A stretch of 64,000 bases of DNA from Sipunculus nudus. Taxonomy: Eukaryota > Annelida > Sipuncula > Golfingiida > Sipunculidae. Positions within the stretch are counted from its first letter, which is position 1. Every line of letters begins with the position of its first letter. Positions 36,419 through 47,164 of the stretch are shown piece after piece. Made by a program: the position numbers and the translations under genes. A model generated the notes under the pieces. It was not told where the DNA came from. It was given only the letters and a program-made list of their open reading frames with translations, and made no database searches. Where the stretch lies: assembly GCA_026874595.1 (NCBI GenBank), contig CM049306.1, positions 78,026,142 to 78,090,141 on the forward strand, read 5' to 3'.

Positions 36419-39400
36419 AATGTGTGTGTAGACGGATACACATCCATAATATCAGGCTGATACATCCATCTACTCCTGTGATATGAGTATTTTTCAACAA
36501 AAGCTAACTAACGAATGGACGTCACGCGAAAACAATTACAGAATGCGCCATCAGTATTGAATACGAGATGGAGGCATCCAAGAGCTATGGAAATGCAAAT
36601 AAGTCCATATCAATACGGTAAACCACTCCTGAGGAAAGGGTATCAATGTATTTTACAAAAACTGGATGGTAGGTGGCGCCACCTGTCTGGTCTATGAGAA
36701 AACTCTCCAAAATGGATGGACATGCCAAATCTTAGACCAATAAATTGAACAACTCTTGAGATATAAACAATTTTTCCCCAAAGCAAACGCATCAGTTGAC
36801 GCCGCGCAAAAACGATAACAGATGCCCCTACGTGTCTTTAGAACGAGATGGAGGTTTTTAGGATCTATGGACAGACTTCATATCAGGTCAATATGGTAAA
36901 AAATTATATTGAAAGAGCATTATTGTATTCTAGGAAAAAAACGAAAAGTAGGTGCGCCACCTGTCTCGTCTACGAGATTACACTCCAAGATGGATGGACA
37001 TGCCGAATTGCAACCTGATACGGGCAATTTTCACCTGAGGCAAGAGCACGGATGGACGTCACGCGAAAACTGTTACAAATTGCACTACCAGTCTAGAGTA
37101 CGAGAACGGTGTATCTAAAATGTATGGACATACATAATATCAGGCCAATACATTGCACCAATCTCTAAGATGAACAGATGGCAAACGCATGGATAGACGC
37201 CACGCAAAAATCAATGTAGGTTTAATTGTATCGAGTATGAGATGGAGAGATTCAAGGTATTTCTACATGTACAATTTCAGCTAAATACATTGTACAACTC
37301 TTGAGGAAGTGGCTGTTATCACTAAGGCATCTAGATTCCTACTGCACAAAAATGATTGCAGGTGGCGCCACCAGTCTGTGTTACGCACAACTTTATAGAT
37401 GCGCGAATAACAATGCTAGGTATCGGGAAGGTTGGTCCAAGGGTCTCAGAGGAGTTCGCCGGAAACGAACGCGGCGGCGTCCGGCTGAAAGCATAGCATC
37501 CTAAAACTCTGTAGTGGAAGATACAGTTAGGTCCTAGGTCCAACCATACTGAATTGTGTTCATGCATCTGACTTTTTTCAATGATAAAATCATGTTGTTT
37601 TCCCTAAAGCTCACAGAATTTAGGTCCTATTGGCCCAATTCCTTCCTGTATAGTAAAAGTTACTAGGTCTAACGTTTGTGCTCTATTAACAGCCGGACAG
37701 CTTTAGTTGCCTGTCGCAAAAATAGGGAAGATCTTTCGTAATAATTTTTAATACAGGTGGCACCATCAGTCTTTAGGAACTTGCCATGATGATAAATATG
37801 CATGGAAAGAATCAATGCATTAGTTTTCAGATACTTGGGCTTTTGTGCCAATGTTTAATTTTTTTCTGGGATACAATGTAGTTACAGGTCCCGTAAATCA
37901 GAGTATATATGGGTCACAGTGTTTAGAGAAATTGTTTTATGGACCTACATGGGTGATTAGCTAGAAGTTTCTCGGTCCAGTGGTTACGTTTGTTATAAAA
38001 TAAATAGGCCAGAAAACTCCGATCCTAGCGCTCAATCGTTCGTTATGTTAATATCCAGCTGTTTATACATGTATGGGGTCTACCAAAATAATCCAAACTC
38101 AATCAACAAGAACAACTAGTGAAGAAGCAGAATATTTGCAAAGGAAGTTTTGAAATTAGTGACTTTCAGCCTCCGCAGATAAGCAAGCAACAACCTTAGG
38201 TTACATGGTTTTCGGTTTATAAATATTGACGCATGTGCCAGGTTTATTAACAGTTTGTAGATTAACAAGCTCATACATCCGTCACAAGGGTTTAACAAGA
38301 TGAGAACTTTTCTAAACAGGAATTATCTACGTTTCATTACATTCTACGCACAGTATGCCAGGATCACATTACTCAATGCTACAGAAAAAATTAATTTACG
38401 TTTTTGAATTTCCATGTTAGCCTGTTACTTACAAAATGGTAATGTGAATGGTTGACACCTTTTTAAAGACTAGCTGTGTCATTCTTGTACCTGTTCCCGG
38501 TGTTGATCCTACACTGCGGACAGGATCAACCCTGGGAACAGCTACAAGATTCTATTCACCGTGACACCTGAGAAAGGGGGCCGATCACCCAAAAATTGTG
38601 ATTATAAAAACACAATACAGCTAGTCTTTAAAAGATGTCAACCATCTACAAAAAATAAGTAAATAACTGGCTTCAGCAAAGGAGGATTATAGATGTGAAG
38701 ACGTATTATTGTATCATACCTGTGGGAGTCAGATATGCTTTTACAATGTGATCCTGATGTGTCTCGATCAGTGTTTTTATCAGTTCTTCTATTTGCGCCT
38801 GAGATCTGTTCTCGAATGTATCTAGAAGCTTTTCTGCTCTTTCAAAGTTGTATGTGCAAGCCTGTACCAAAAATGAATGCAAACACACAATCAGCAAATG
38901 TACCAATCCATTTCATCATAATGCACCACAATAAAATAATATTTGTGCAAAAATAACACTGAAATTTACTGTTGCGCATTCCTTCACAAGTTTTTTGTTG
39001 AATGGTTTAATTGAGCTGGCCCCCTATACTTATCATTATCAAATTATTCTTTGCCAGCCGAAATGTGTTTTAGGGTATTTCGAGGGTGCTGAATCCAAAT
39101 ATGACTGTTTACAGGTGTTCCGATGCTGTCTCATTTTAAAAATTCGAAAAACAAAATGACTGCCATTTCAACACAATGAGTTATCAAACTTGGGTTTAAT
39201 GCAACATAGAAGGTTAGAAGTTGTGTCAATACCCAAGTTTGTGATGAATCCATGTTGACTACTACAAAACTTGTACCTTGCTTGGGTTTGCTGCCAAGAT
39301 GGCTGCAATTTTGAATTTCAGGATGGCAGCTATATGTTCGAATCTCCTGTTTATTGCCGTGTATTTCATCTTTTATAACATTTAATCACTGTGAATACTA

Positions 39401-42174
39401 AGAGAAAGATATTCTCGAAACTTTATGCGTTAATTAGGTTTCGAACTAAGGTTGTAAGCACATTGGCTAGCGAGCGGTGGGTGATCCAAGGAAGACGCAT
39501 TTTTGTTTTCAAAATGGCCACCAGTATCACTTGATAAATGAAACTACCAGCACTTTCTGATGTACCATCAATTCTGAGGTCTTTACCCGTGTTTTCAAAG
39601 TCAAGAAATACAGTAAAATTACGTAGAAAAGTATATGTCAATGGGAACTTGATTCCGAAGCCGATGACGCTGCCTCCTGTTCCCAAGGCGAGATAGGACA
39701 TGTTGATGCAGCAAAGGTTGTGCACGTTGGAATTTGCAGTTGCAGAAAGGCCAAGCTAACCTTCACAGGTGGGTGTGCATGTGCATACAACAGCCAGCAG
39801 GAGTATAGAAACAAACAAGACCGAGACATTAATCAGTGAAAATTTCACTGGACTTCCATCGACTCAAGAAAATGAAAGGTTAAATTAAGTACCGCAGCAA
39901 ATAATTGTACAACAGGATATTACCTCGCTTTCATAATGCTCAACATGAAACCACACATTTTCTCCTAAACATTACAACAAGTTTATTTTCGGAAGTTTGT
40001 AAGCAGCTATTAATTGCATTTTAATCTTGGCACTCCTGTAATCAGCAATGATGGAGTAGAAGAAATCATCATTAGAAGATGTACAAACATTTTTTGAGGG
40101 AATCTGCATCGGACTCCGTATCTCAGAAGTTGACATGGGCATAAATTTATAGATCTTACCCGGTAGCCATTTTTAATATTTTAGGTCACCATATGAAAAT
40201 GTATGCTCAAGAAACCTTCTCAAAAAATGTATTGATTCCTTGACCCTGACAACATGGGTATAGATATCATAATCATTTTTTTAAGAGCTGGAACCAAAAT
40301 ATAGGCAGAATTCATTTTAAGTGGCCGCCACTTTGAATTTTTGAAGCCATCTTGGAACAGGTGCTGGACTCTTTTAAGTAATTTAACTGGATTTCTTAAA
40401 CCTGAAAAAACGGGTAAAAATCTAAGAATTTTAGTGCTTCATTGACAAAAGTTGTGATGATTTAAGTGATACTGGCGGCCATTTTGGAAAAATGCGCCTT
40501 TTTTTGGACCACCCACCGCACGCTAGCCAATTTGCTTACAACCTTAATTCAAAACCTTAACGCTTAAAGTTTCCAAAATATCTGTCTCTAAGTATTTACA
40601 GTGATTTGAAATTTAAATGTTATAAAAGATTAAAATACACAGCAATTAGCAGGAAATTCGAACATATGGCTGCCATCCTGAAATTCATTATGGCAGCCGT
40701 CTTGGCAGCAAACCCAAGCTAGGTACAAGCTTTGTAGTAGTCAACATGGATTCATCAGTATCACAAACATGGGTATTGACACCACATACTTTGCAATAAA
40801 CTAAAGATTGGTAACACATTGTTGAAATGGCGGCCATTTTGCTTTTCCAAATTTGAAGGTGAAGACAGCATCGGCACACCTGTAAACAGTCATTTTCGAA
40901 TTCAGCACCCTCGAAATACCCTAAATACTTGCTTTACCATTTTTGACATAAAATGCCTCCAGTATCTAAAAATTATCAAATTGTAACCTGTCTAAATTGG
41001 GCGATTTCAAAATACGAATTTTTCGTGCGCACCACTCAAGGGCCCAAGACCCCTGATGCTCACCTGTCAATGATTTTTTTTCAATTTGACAATATTGGAA
41101 GAGGAAGTTTTATTCTCTTTCATACAGGAGACTTTAATATATCATTTAACTGCAAAACGTGCAGACAATTCTAATAGAATATAGGAACTTTTGGAGTATA
41201 AATAATGAACAGTGCAAATTTGACATGCTTGCCCCAAGATATAAATCTCCTGTCATTTTCAAGAGTAAGCAATTTGCTATTGCTATACTCTGTGCAGATT
41301 ATACATATATTCCCCCTGACAATTGCATACAAACATATACTGGACTGACTCTCATAAAAAAATACAAATTTGCATGACCCCAGGAATATTATTGACTATA
41401 CATGATGAACGCTTTTACGTCTTCAGTGAAATGTACGATTCATGTACACAAGCCGAACAAACTTAGAAATAATAAGTCTTACCTGATGCATCTTGCCTGA
41501 AAAAGTGCAACCCACTTTCAAAGAATATAATTGTGCAAAATTGGTTGAAAATGCACGCCCATTTAAAAAAACAAAAAAAAACTGCATCAACAATAGACTA
41601 CTTTCGTCTCGGGACTGTAGTATGAGTGTACATATATATATATGTTTCAGCATATGTCTATATCCATATAGGGACTTTTTGCTTTAAATAACTAATTAAT
41701 TAAACAGCCTGTACTGGTATTATCTATTATGGATGGTTACATTAACATTTTGATACAATTCTTTGAAATTATTTTGAAAGTTACAAAAACAAATTATATA
41801 AATAAATGAAAAGTAAAGAAAAAAACAGGTATTACAGCACATATTTATAACTACATAGTTGAAAAAGGGAAGATTTGTATGGATATTGGCTTATATGTCC
41901 ATATAACGTTAAAAATGTAAATGTATCAATTTATGGAAATAATATGGTATACAGCGCCTATAATTAAGGCTTTCCAATCCTATTTTTACGTTTTCATGTG
42001 ATTCAACCAAATGTGACGTACCTGTAGTACTTCTTTCTCCCTTTTGTTAATGACGCCTTTTGAATACAGTCGTTCAATGACCATTTTATCACGCAGTTCT
42101 AGCATTTCTGTGAGCTCCACGTAGTTCTTTCTGATTAGTTCATGATAGACCGAAGAACAGTCTTTTGCATACAT
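30919..42174 (-). CDS. CARD-RPA70-like protein, copy B (7 exons, 517 aa)
   Basis: Exons on the minus strand: 42174-42022, 38861-38720, 36334-36189, 33995-33552, 33160-32942, 32224-32077, 31220-30919. All splice sites are canonical GT-AG, phases match copy A, and no stop or frameshift interrupts the frame. The domains are as in copy A: CARD 8-97, linker 99-167, OB fold 1 about 168-257, OB fold 2 about 288-368, zinc ligands C414, C419, C430 and C433. Exon identity to copy A is about 81-91% except in the linker. Two intact paralogues after visible divergence suggest that both are under constraint. The function proposed is the same as for copy A: ssDNA or other nucleic-acid binding joined to CARD signalling (inference). 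The ATG follows an in-frame TGA four codons upstream. Confidence 0.85.
31221..32076 (-). other. Intron 6 of copy B
   Basis: 856 bp. It matches copy A intron 6 except for an extra stretch of about 280 bp near 31600-31880, whose ORF has no recognisable domain. Confidence 0.5.
32077..32224 (-). CDS. Copy B exon 6: start of DBD-C-like domain
   Basis: 49 codons plus one base, TTTATAG|ATA to CGAG|GTGAGT. It ends IYAIATGAIYDCCLRR and supplies the first zinc ligand. Confidence 0.75.
32225..32941 (-). other. Intron 5 of copy B
   Basis: 717 bp, collinear with copy A intron 5. Nothing further was seen. Confidence 0.5.
32942..33160 (-). CDS. Copy B exon 5: OB fold 2
   Basis: 73 codons, GATGTAG|ATT to AAG|GTTTGT. 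It keeps LALIDTPGMKPVKLAVFADDA and VGQCIDASYVYAK, the DBD-B-like core. Confidence 0.82.
33161..33551 (-). other. Intron 4 of copy B
   Basis: 391 bp, similar to copy A intron 4. A phrase AAGGCCATAA-GCAATTGTAT is locally duplicated at about 33232 and 33281. Confidence 0.5.
33552..33995 (-). CDS. Copy B exon 4: OB fold 1
   Basis: 148 codons from TTCTAG|GGT to AAG|GTATGC. It has YTIAGKVMKKSEVECY, IFFFTVTMCDATG and KPGKCYNFENV as in copy A. The leading Trp of copy A is Cys here. There are 28 differences in 148 residues. Confidence 0.82.
33996..36188 (-). other. Intron 3 of copy B
   Basis: This 2.2-kb intron contains the solo LTR at 34066-34867. The remainder is AT-rich with no ORF I can support. 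Confidence 0.6.
34066..34867. mobile_element. 802-bp solo LTR
   Basis: It starts TGTTGCGGAACC and ends CATCTGTAACA, so it has TG...CA borders. A 4-bp duplication ATTG flanks it (34062-34065, 34868-34871). One end aligns with the LTR relic beside the gag pseudogene at 23059-23370. No internal coding region is present, so it is probably left by LTR-LTR recombination. It is absent from the matching copy A intron. Confidence 0.75.
36189..36334 (-). CDS. Copy B exon 3: variable linker
   Basis: The acceptor CACGTAG|TT follows a short pyrimidine tract. The donor is TCG|GTGAGT. It has 48 codons with GTQSQRN and INGHQQYSTEWPAKPP. The donor lies upstream of the point equivalent to the copy A donor; reading on to that point would meet a TAA, so the exon boundary has shifted. 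Confidence 0.68.
36362..36418. repeat. (TA)n(TG)n microsatellite
   Basis: About 15 TA units followed by about 13 TG units lie just upstream of the copy B exon 3 acceptor. Confidence 0.95.
36510..37800. repeat. Degenerate repeats with GGTGGCGCCACC palindromes
   Basis: The phrase GGACGTCACGCGAAAAC-TTACA recurs at about 36518, 36796, 37052 and 37194, each followed by an AACGAGATGGAGG-like segment. TAGGTGGCGCCACCTGTCTG recurs at about 36668, 36948, 37358 and 37754. Units are about 140-280 bp and heavily decayed. The palindrome also occurs at about 28967 and 61370. Confidence 0.6.
38448..38645. mobile_element. 198-bp hairpin MITE
   Basis: The left arm ATGGTTGACACCTTTTTAAA-GACTAGCTGT is inverted on the right as ACAGCTAGTC-TTTAAAAGATGTCAACCAT. 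Inner palindromes CTGTTCCCGGTGTTGATCCT and AGGATCAACCCTGGGAACAG extend the stem, so most of the element can fold back. Confidence 0.7.
38720..38861 (-). CDS. Copy B exon 2: second half of CARD
   Basis: The acceptor is GGTACAG|GC and the donor is ACAG|GTATGA (phase 1). It encodes NFERAEKLLDTFENRS and IEELIKTLIETHQDHIV, the C-terminal CARD helices. Confidence 0.8.
38862..42021 (-). other. Intron 1 of copy B
   Basis: This 3.2-kb intron splits the CARD. Most of it is the foldback element (39069-40925). 40926-42021 is AT-rich with no recognised feature. Confidence 0.6.
39069..40925. mobile_element. Foldback element with arms of about 540 bp
   Basis: The outer sequence TTTAGGGTATTTCGAGGGTG is inverted at the right end as CACCCTCGAAATACCCTAAA (allowing for one flank difference). 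Further inverted pairs follow in order, including GGTTGTAAGCACATTGGCTA against TAGCCAATTTGCTTACAACC, and CACCAGTATCACTT against AAGTGATACTGGCG. Arms run about 39069-39607 and 40393-40925 around about 785 bp of loop. No transposase is present. Confidence 0.75.
42022..42174 (-). CDS. Copy B exon 1: first half of CARD
   Basis: 51 aa, MYAKDCSSVYHELIRKN to KEVLQ. The donor CAG|GTACGT is a strong canonical site, unlike the GC donor of copy A. The ATG is preceded by TGA in frame. Confidence 0.8.
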
Positions 42175-43233
42175 TTTTACATGTCACATATGTTGGTATT
42201 GCCTGTAGTGTTCGTTTGCAATCTGTCAATATTCAGATCGACCTTTGGTAGAGGATAGACATAAAGTGCATGGGAATGGATTGATTCATCGGAAGTGTTT
42301 TGAAGTGGATTCTGGAAGGTAATCTGATACAAACAGATATAAATACAGACCCTCTGGTGTCCAAAATAGTAGCAAAATATAAAAAAGAAGAGCTGAGTAT
42401 AACATAAATAATGCAGGAATATATCGATTCGGTACAGGGTAGAAAAACCTGTTAAGTCTTAATACGGAATTCCTGGAAAACTACTGTCGTCATGCCTGAA
42501 TGTCTATATTGAACAGGTCGGTATTGAGGCGTGGCTTTGGCACTGCAGGAAAGAAAACATGATCGTATGAAATATTCATTCGCCAAGGTCCGTTGAAGTG
42601 TGTTATTCAGCCGTTACATAATTCATATCACCAGGAACATACAGATAGAGGAGTTGCGTGAGCCAGCAGCGTAAATTTGGTTACGCATATCCTAGCCCAT
42701 AACTTCCGTGCTCCCTCCTTACGCTTCGTTGGATACAAACGCTGCATAATTTAATAAACTCTCGCTCATATCATTATAAAAACACAAATCACTATACGTA
42801 GAGCAAACCATACCCAATGTTATCATGACAAAACTTTACGTAAACATTAGTCCTAGGCCTTTGGACGGCGGTTACCTTACACTATTTATTATGGTGGAAA
42901 CCCTACTATAATATAAGGATACCATGGAAAGCTCTTTTTTTGCCTTATACTTTGCCAATTCACGTCACCTTCCCAGCAAACTCTCTGAATAATTGAATGG
43001 TTTTGGAGCAGCAACCCACAATAGGGAATCTCGAAATGGGGAAGGCTCATTCAACACAGTTGAATGAGTCCGTTTACTCCGCCATTCAGCCTCAACTTCC
43101 GTGTTTATGTGGCGCCATGGGGCCGCTGACATGGCTTCAGCGGGCAGAGGACCCGTCAGTTGGACCCCCCGATATAAAGACAAAGCAGCGGTTGTCAAAA
43201 TGCATTCATTTTACAAAATATAAATAATATATA
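42175..43233. other. 5' flank of copy B
   Basis: 42450-42640 retains similarity to the copy A flank near 17160-17310 (CATGCCTGAATGTCT; GAAGTGTGTTATTCAGCCG). The TATA-bearing block seen at 17 and 60.7 kb is not recognisable. 42640-43233 holds nothing I can name. Confidence 0.45.
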
Positions 43234-44140
43234 CAGTAGAACGCCTGTATTACGGTCACCATCGGGACTGGATGAAAGTGGCCCTAATACAGGAGTGGCC
43301 GTTATACAGGACTTGACCAGTATAGTGGGGTTAAAATGTAACACGAAACCGGGTTCAAATCTTTTTTACAATAAAAAAATAAACGTAAATACAGAGTATT
43401 AGTTTAATAACTGTTATCAATAAAAAATAAAATATTTACAATCACGTCAAAGTGATTGGGACAGAGTATGCGCAACATTTCATACATGTAACAATGTTTA
43501 TTTTGCATTCAATATTATTAATGTATGAGTAAATGGTGCGATGTTTGCCGCACTGTTTTCGTTTGATGTACGTGTTCACAAGGACATAAAAGAAGGTTTA
43601 AAGATCCACAGTTTGCCTAACGTTTTTCTGATGACACAACCATCGGGACCCGCTGGTTGTCGTTAATTAAATGACAAACACCCTGATTAAGATCCAGCTC
43701 GCACGACTGATTCCCAAACATACACGCAGGTGGGAACAGATGCCTTACTATTGTGCATACTAATGAGGCTGAGTGGGGGGAGTGCGACACTGGCTACGTA
43801 TCAAACAACTCAGTCACCGTCGAGTGGTTACCTTTATCCAGGCACTCATTAACAGACAGGAATATGTGAGAGCGGACACTTGTGTAATAATATTGAGGTC
43901 AGAAGTGACTGCTCGATTTGTTGGGCTCATGTCACGGAGTCACTGCCCCTGACCGTAATTGAGGCGTTTTCCAGCCTGCGGGACCGAGAGACCTGGCCGT
44001 AATACGGAATAGAGGAGTGACCGTAATTGACAACCAAATGATTATGAAATATAACGGTCGAAAATTCGGGACCAGAATATCTGACCGTAATAGACGTATT
44101 GACCGTTATTGAGGCGTGGCCGTTAGCAGGCGTTCTACTG
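43234..44140. mobile_element. 907-bp pogo/Tigger-like MITE
   Basis: The termini CAGTAGAACGCCTG and CAGGCGTTCTACTG are perfect inverted repeats flanked by TA on both sides, as in Tc1/mariner-pogo elements. Subterminal GTAATACGG/CCGTTATTGA-type motifs recur near both ends. No transposase ORF is present. Confidence 0.8.
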
Positions 44141-44924
44141 TATATAAAATACACCAATGCATTGCTGTCACTACCCGCAGGTAATAGATAGTAGACCATG
44201 TAATAATGTGTGAGGTGCCTTGCCGATTAAGTTTCAAAATATATTTGATAGTTCTGTATTTAAAATTGTTCGTATTTAAAGGAATTCTCGTGATTTGCAT
44301 AGTGGCTTTTAAAAGTGATTCCTGTATTTCCAATGTATGGGACAGTCCTGTTGCTTGTTGTTATATCGGCCATGTAAAAAAACTGGATATCAAACAGTTT
44401 CTGTTCAATGACTTTTCCTTTATTCCTACAGTTGCAAGCTCGCTTGGGTGGGGGGTTCGATGGCTGTGGTAGAACTTTTTCGGTTTGGTAGTTTCTGATA
44501 ATGCTGCTCATGTGTGGGAGGCAGCTGTAGCAGACCCTCATTGAATTTCTATTGAAGAGTTTGCGAAGATGGCTGCCGGATGGGAAATGTTTGTCTGTCA
44601 GGAATATTTTGCCGATATTTGCTTTTACACTCTAACAAAATGGTAGGTTAAACCATATTATGTTCCTTCTCCACTTGTTCCCCTTTTTTATTAATTGGGC
44701 GGTTTGTTGTAGCTGGCTTTTTTGTCAGATCCAGATTTCTAACAGAAGTACCCAAACATGAGCAAACACAAACCAACACAACTCAGTCACCTGATGAGTG
44801 CCATGAAGTAAGTACGACACCAGCGGGTAGTGACAGTAATGTATCGATGTATTTTATGAACTTGTAATGCTCTACTTTTATTTATCGAGCACTTTGATCC
44901 TGGAATGGCAAACAAACCCTTTCA

Positions 44925-44928
<4 letters not shown>

Positions 44929-44987
<59 letters not shown>
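44929..44987. repeat. (TA)n microsatellite
   Basis: About 29 TA units. Confidence 0.95.
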
Positions 44988-44990
<3 letters not shown>

Positions 44991-45642
44991 AATAATATCC
45001 AACTTAATCACAAACACATATATTTACCTTACACATTATATATGATTATTACAGTTAAAAACAGTCGAACCTGTGTCAAATGCGACCACCAAATGGATTG
45101 GTCTAAAGTAATCATAAAAGACAGGTTGTCTCCTTAGGCAGTTTCTGAAAATGTTGTAACTTAACAAACTTAGATGAAATATGGATGACGGACATACATA
45201 TTATACATATACACATATACACAATTATATACTTGATTAAAATTGCTATTTTAAAGATCCCATTTGTATTGTGCATATGACTGCAAGCTATAATATGAAA
45301 AAAGGGAATACTATCGTTAAGAGTTGCGTCTGAAGCTTTGAATTCTAAGATGCTGAAACACTGATTATGCTGTGCACTACAACTGTATGTCGAAGTGCGT
45401 AAATATAAAATGAAAAGTGGGTAATGGGGGGATGGGTGTATATATCTCCCGCTCCACTTTTAAGCAAGTGGGGATCCTCAAAGTAATAATTCCGCCTGCT
45501 ATTCAGAGAATGAAATTAATATACTGGAAAATAAATATATCAGTATTTCGAATTGTCTTTGGTTCCATTTATGACTTAACTGTAAAATATTATATATTAC
45601 TTAGTTGTAATATATTTGATATGCGTCATATAGACGCTAAAT

Positions 45643-45644
<2 letters not shown>

Positions 45645-45692
<48 letters not shown>
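45645..45692. repeat. (TA)n microsatellite
   Basis: About 24 TA units. Confidence 0.95.
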
Positions 45693-45696
<4 letters not shown>

Positions 45697-46961
45697 AAGT
45701 GGTTGATTTTGCGTGTCTGTTTGAAATTTTGCTCTTTATCATGTTACAGCATTAGCACTGTTGGAATCTTTGCGCAAATCAGTATGCGCAGGTATCAAAT
45801 TATGAAAAAAATGACAGGTTTGCAGCGCAACCTACCTTCTACCAAAGCTCCGCTTGACAGCACATCTTACGGACGACTAAGAACCGTGGCCGCAATGTTT
45901 AAACAATATGTAATTAACTGGGACTAATCACCTTTGATGTAGCAATGGCACTGTTCCGAAGACGTTGTTTGACATCCGACTAAGTTGTAGAATTGCTGAA
46001 CAACAAAACTCCAAATGCTGCTTGTTTCATATTTGTTTCCAGAAAATCACCATAAATCTGAGTATGTTTTAGCTGAGATATCCTTGTCAGACCTGTTATG
46101 ACAGACTTCTCAGAGTATTTTACTTCCTGGTTGAAGAAGACTCACGACTGGGACTACTAGTCCCTCGAGTCTGTGTGTCTCGTGGTGCTGCCGTCTTCAA
46201 AGCATCAAATTCATAATTTTAGTTCTTAATTATCGGAAAAACGCGAAGATTGAAACCCCACAAACAAAACCACTCACAGAATAAATGTGCGCGTGTCCGA
46301 GTCATCCCTCCCCCACCAACGCCTGTAAGTAACAGTGCACAGAAGGGTCAAAATCTGGTCTTTCAGAATGTTAACTGACACAGGTCTTAGTTTCGAATTC
46401 CGAGGTGCTCAAACAACTGATTAGGCCATGGCCCCCACCTCATAAATTTTAAGTTACCGTGACCAGAAAATCCTAAAACCTGGGTGCCCCCCCCCCCCCC
46501 CCTGAATTTATATAAAATAGGTCACACTGAGAATATTACATTGACCATACATATCTACTAACGTAACTTAACATAATATATATGGAACGTGCGGTTTAAA
46601 GGTTGACATGATCATCATGCCTCTATGTGCTTCCAAGCCCTGTATTGTTGTATACATGAACATTTATAAGCGGCCTACTTTGATCATGATGCATACTTTT
46701 GACAGTCATAACATTAACAGTGTTAATAATATATCATTCAGTTTCACACAACTGGAATAAAAACTACAGTTTTCTAAGTTTAATCAATGTCTGACAAAAT
46801 GATAAGCACATTGTAATCGAAAGTTTCCGTTTATTGGGGTTTGCCAGTCTATGCAAGGATGACATCAATGGTCGACTTCCGGTGTCATGGCGAACCGTTA
46901 AGTGCACGCTATACTGCGCTGTTAAGAAAAAATTGTCAACAACTTGGGAATATAAGATAAA

Positions 46962-47034
46962 ATGACTCGCAGCCGAGGCAAAAAAGACAAAACAAGTAAC
47001 CAGACGGGAGATATGGACAAATACACAGAGAAAA
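46962..47034 (+). pseudogene. L1-like ORF1, 5' fragment
   Basis: ATG opens a basic N-terminus (MTRSRGKKDKTSN...). The frame is cut after TEK by the nested LINE. It resumes in the same frame at 51730 once the 12-bp duplication is discounted. Confidence 0.75.
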
Positions 47035-47164
47035 AGAATATCCTGGACCAAAGATCGCGCGACCGCTCGAGCTTGACAGGGCCTTAGCAACGGGCATATA
47101 CTATTAATATAACGGAAACGTCCGCAAAAATCGTAAGTAAACAATTAAATATCACCAAATAACC

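Larger units (their letters stand above)
36335..38719 (-). other. Intron 2 of copy B
   Basis: At 2.4 kb it is about six times longer than in copy A. It contains a TA/TG microsatellite, degenerate repeats with GGTGGCGCCACC motifs (36510-37800) and a hairpin MITE (38448-38645). Confidence 0.6.
44141..46854. other. No supported gene
   Basis: It contains (TA)n runs at 44929-44987 and 45645-45692 and a C run at about 46487-46502. ORFs are short and lack recognisable domains. Confidence 0.4.

Noticed and set aside
36159-36500. 113-aa minus-strand ORF taken whole
   Set aside because: Its N-terminal part is a translated TG/TA microsatellite. Only the part after the 36334 acceptor is conserved with copy A.
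44925-45137. Tyr/Ile-repeat ORFs (also at 45417-45755 and 23479-23745)
   Set aside because: They translate TA microsatellites or AT-rich low-complexity DNA.
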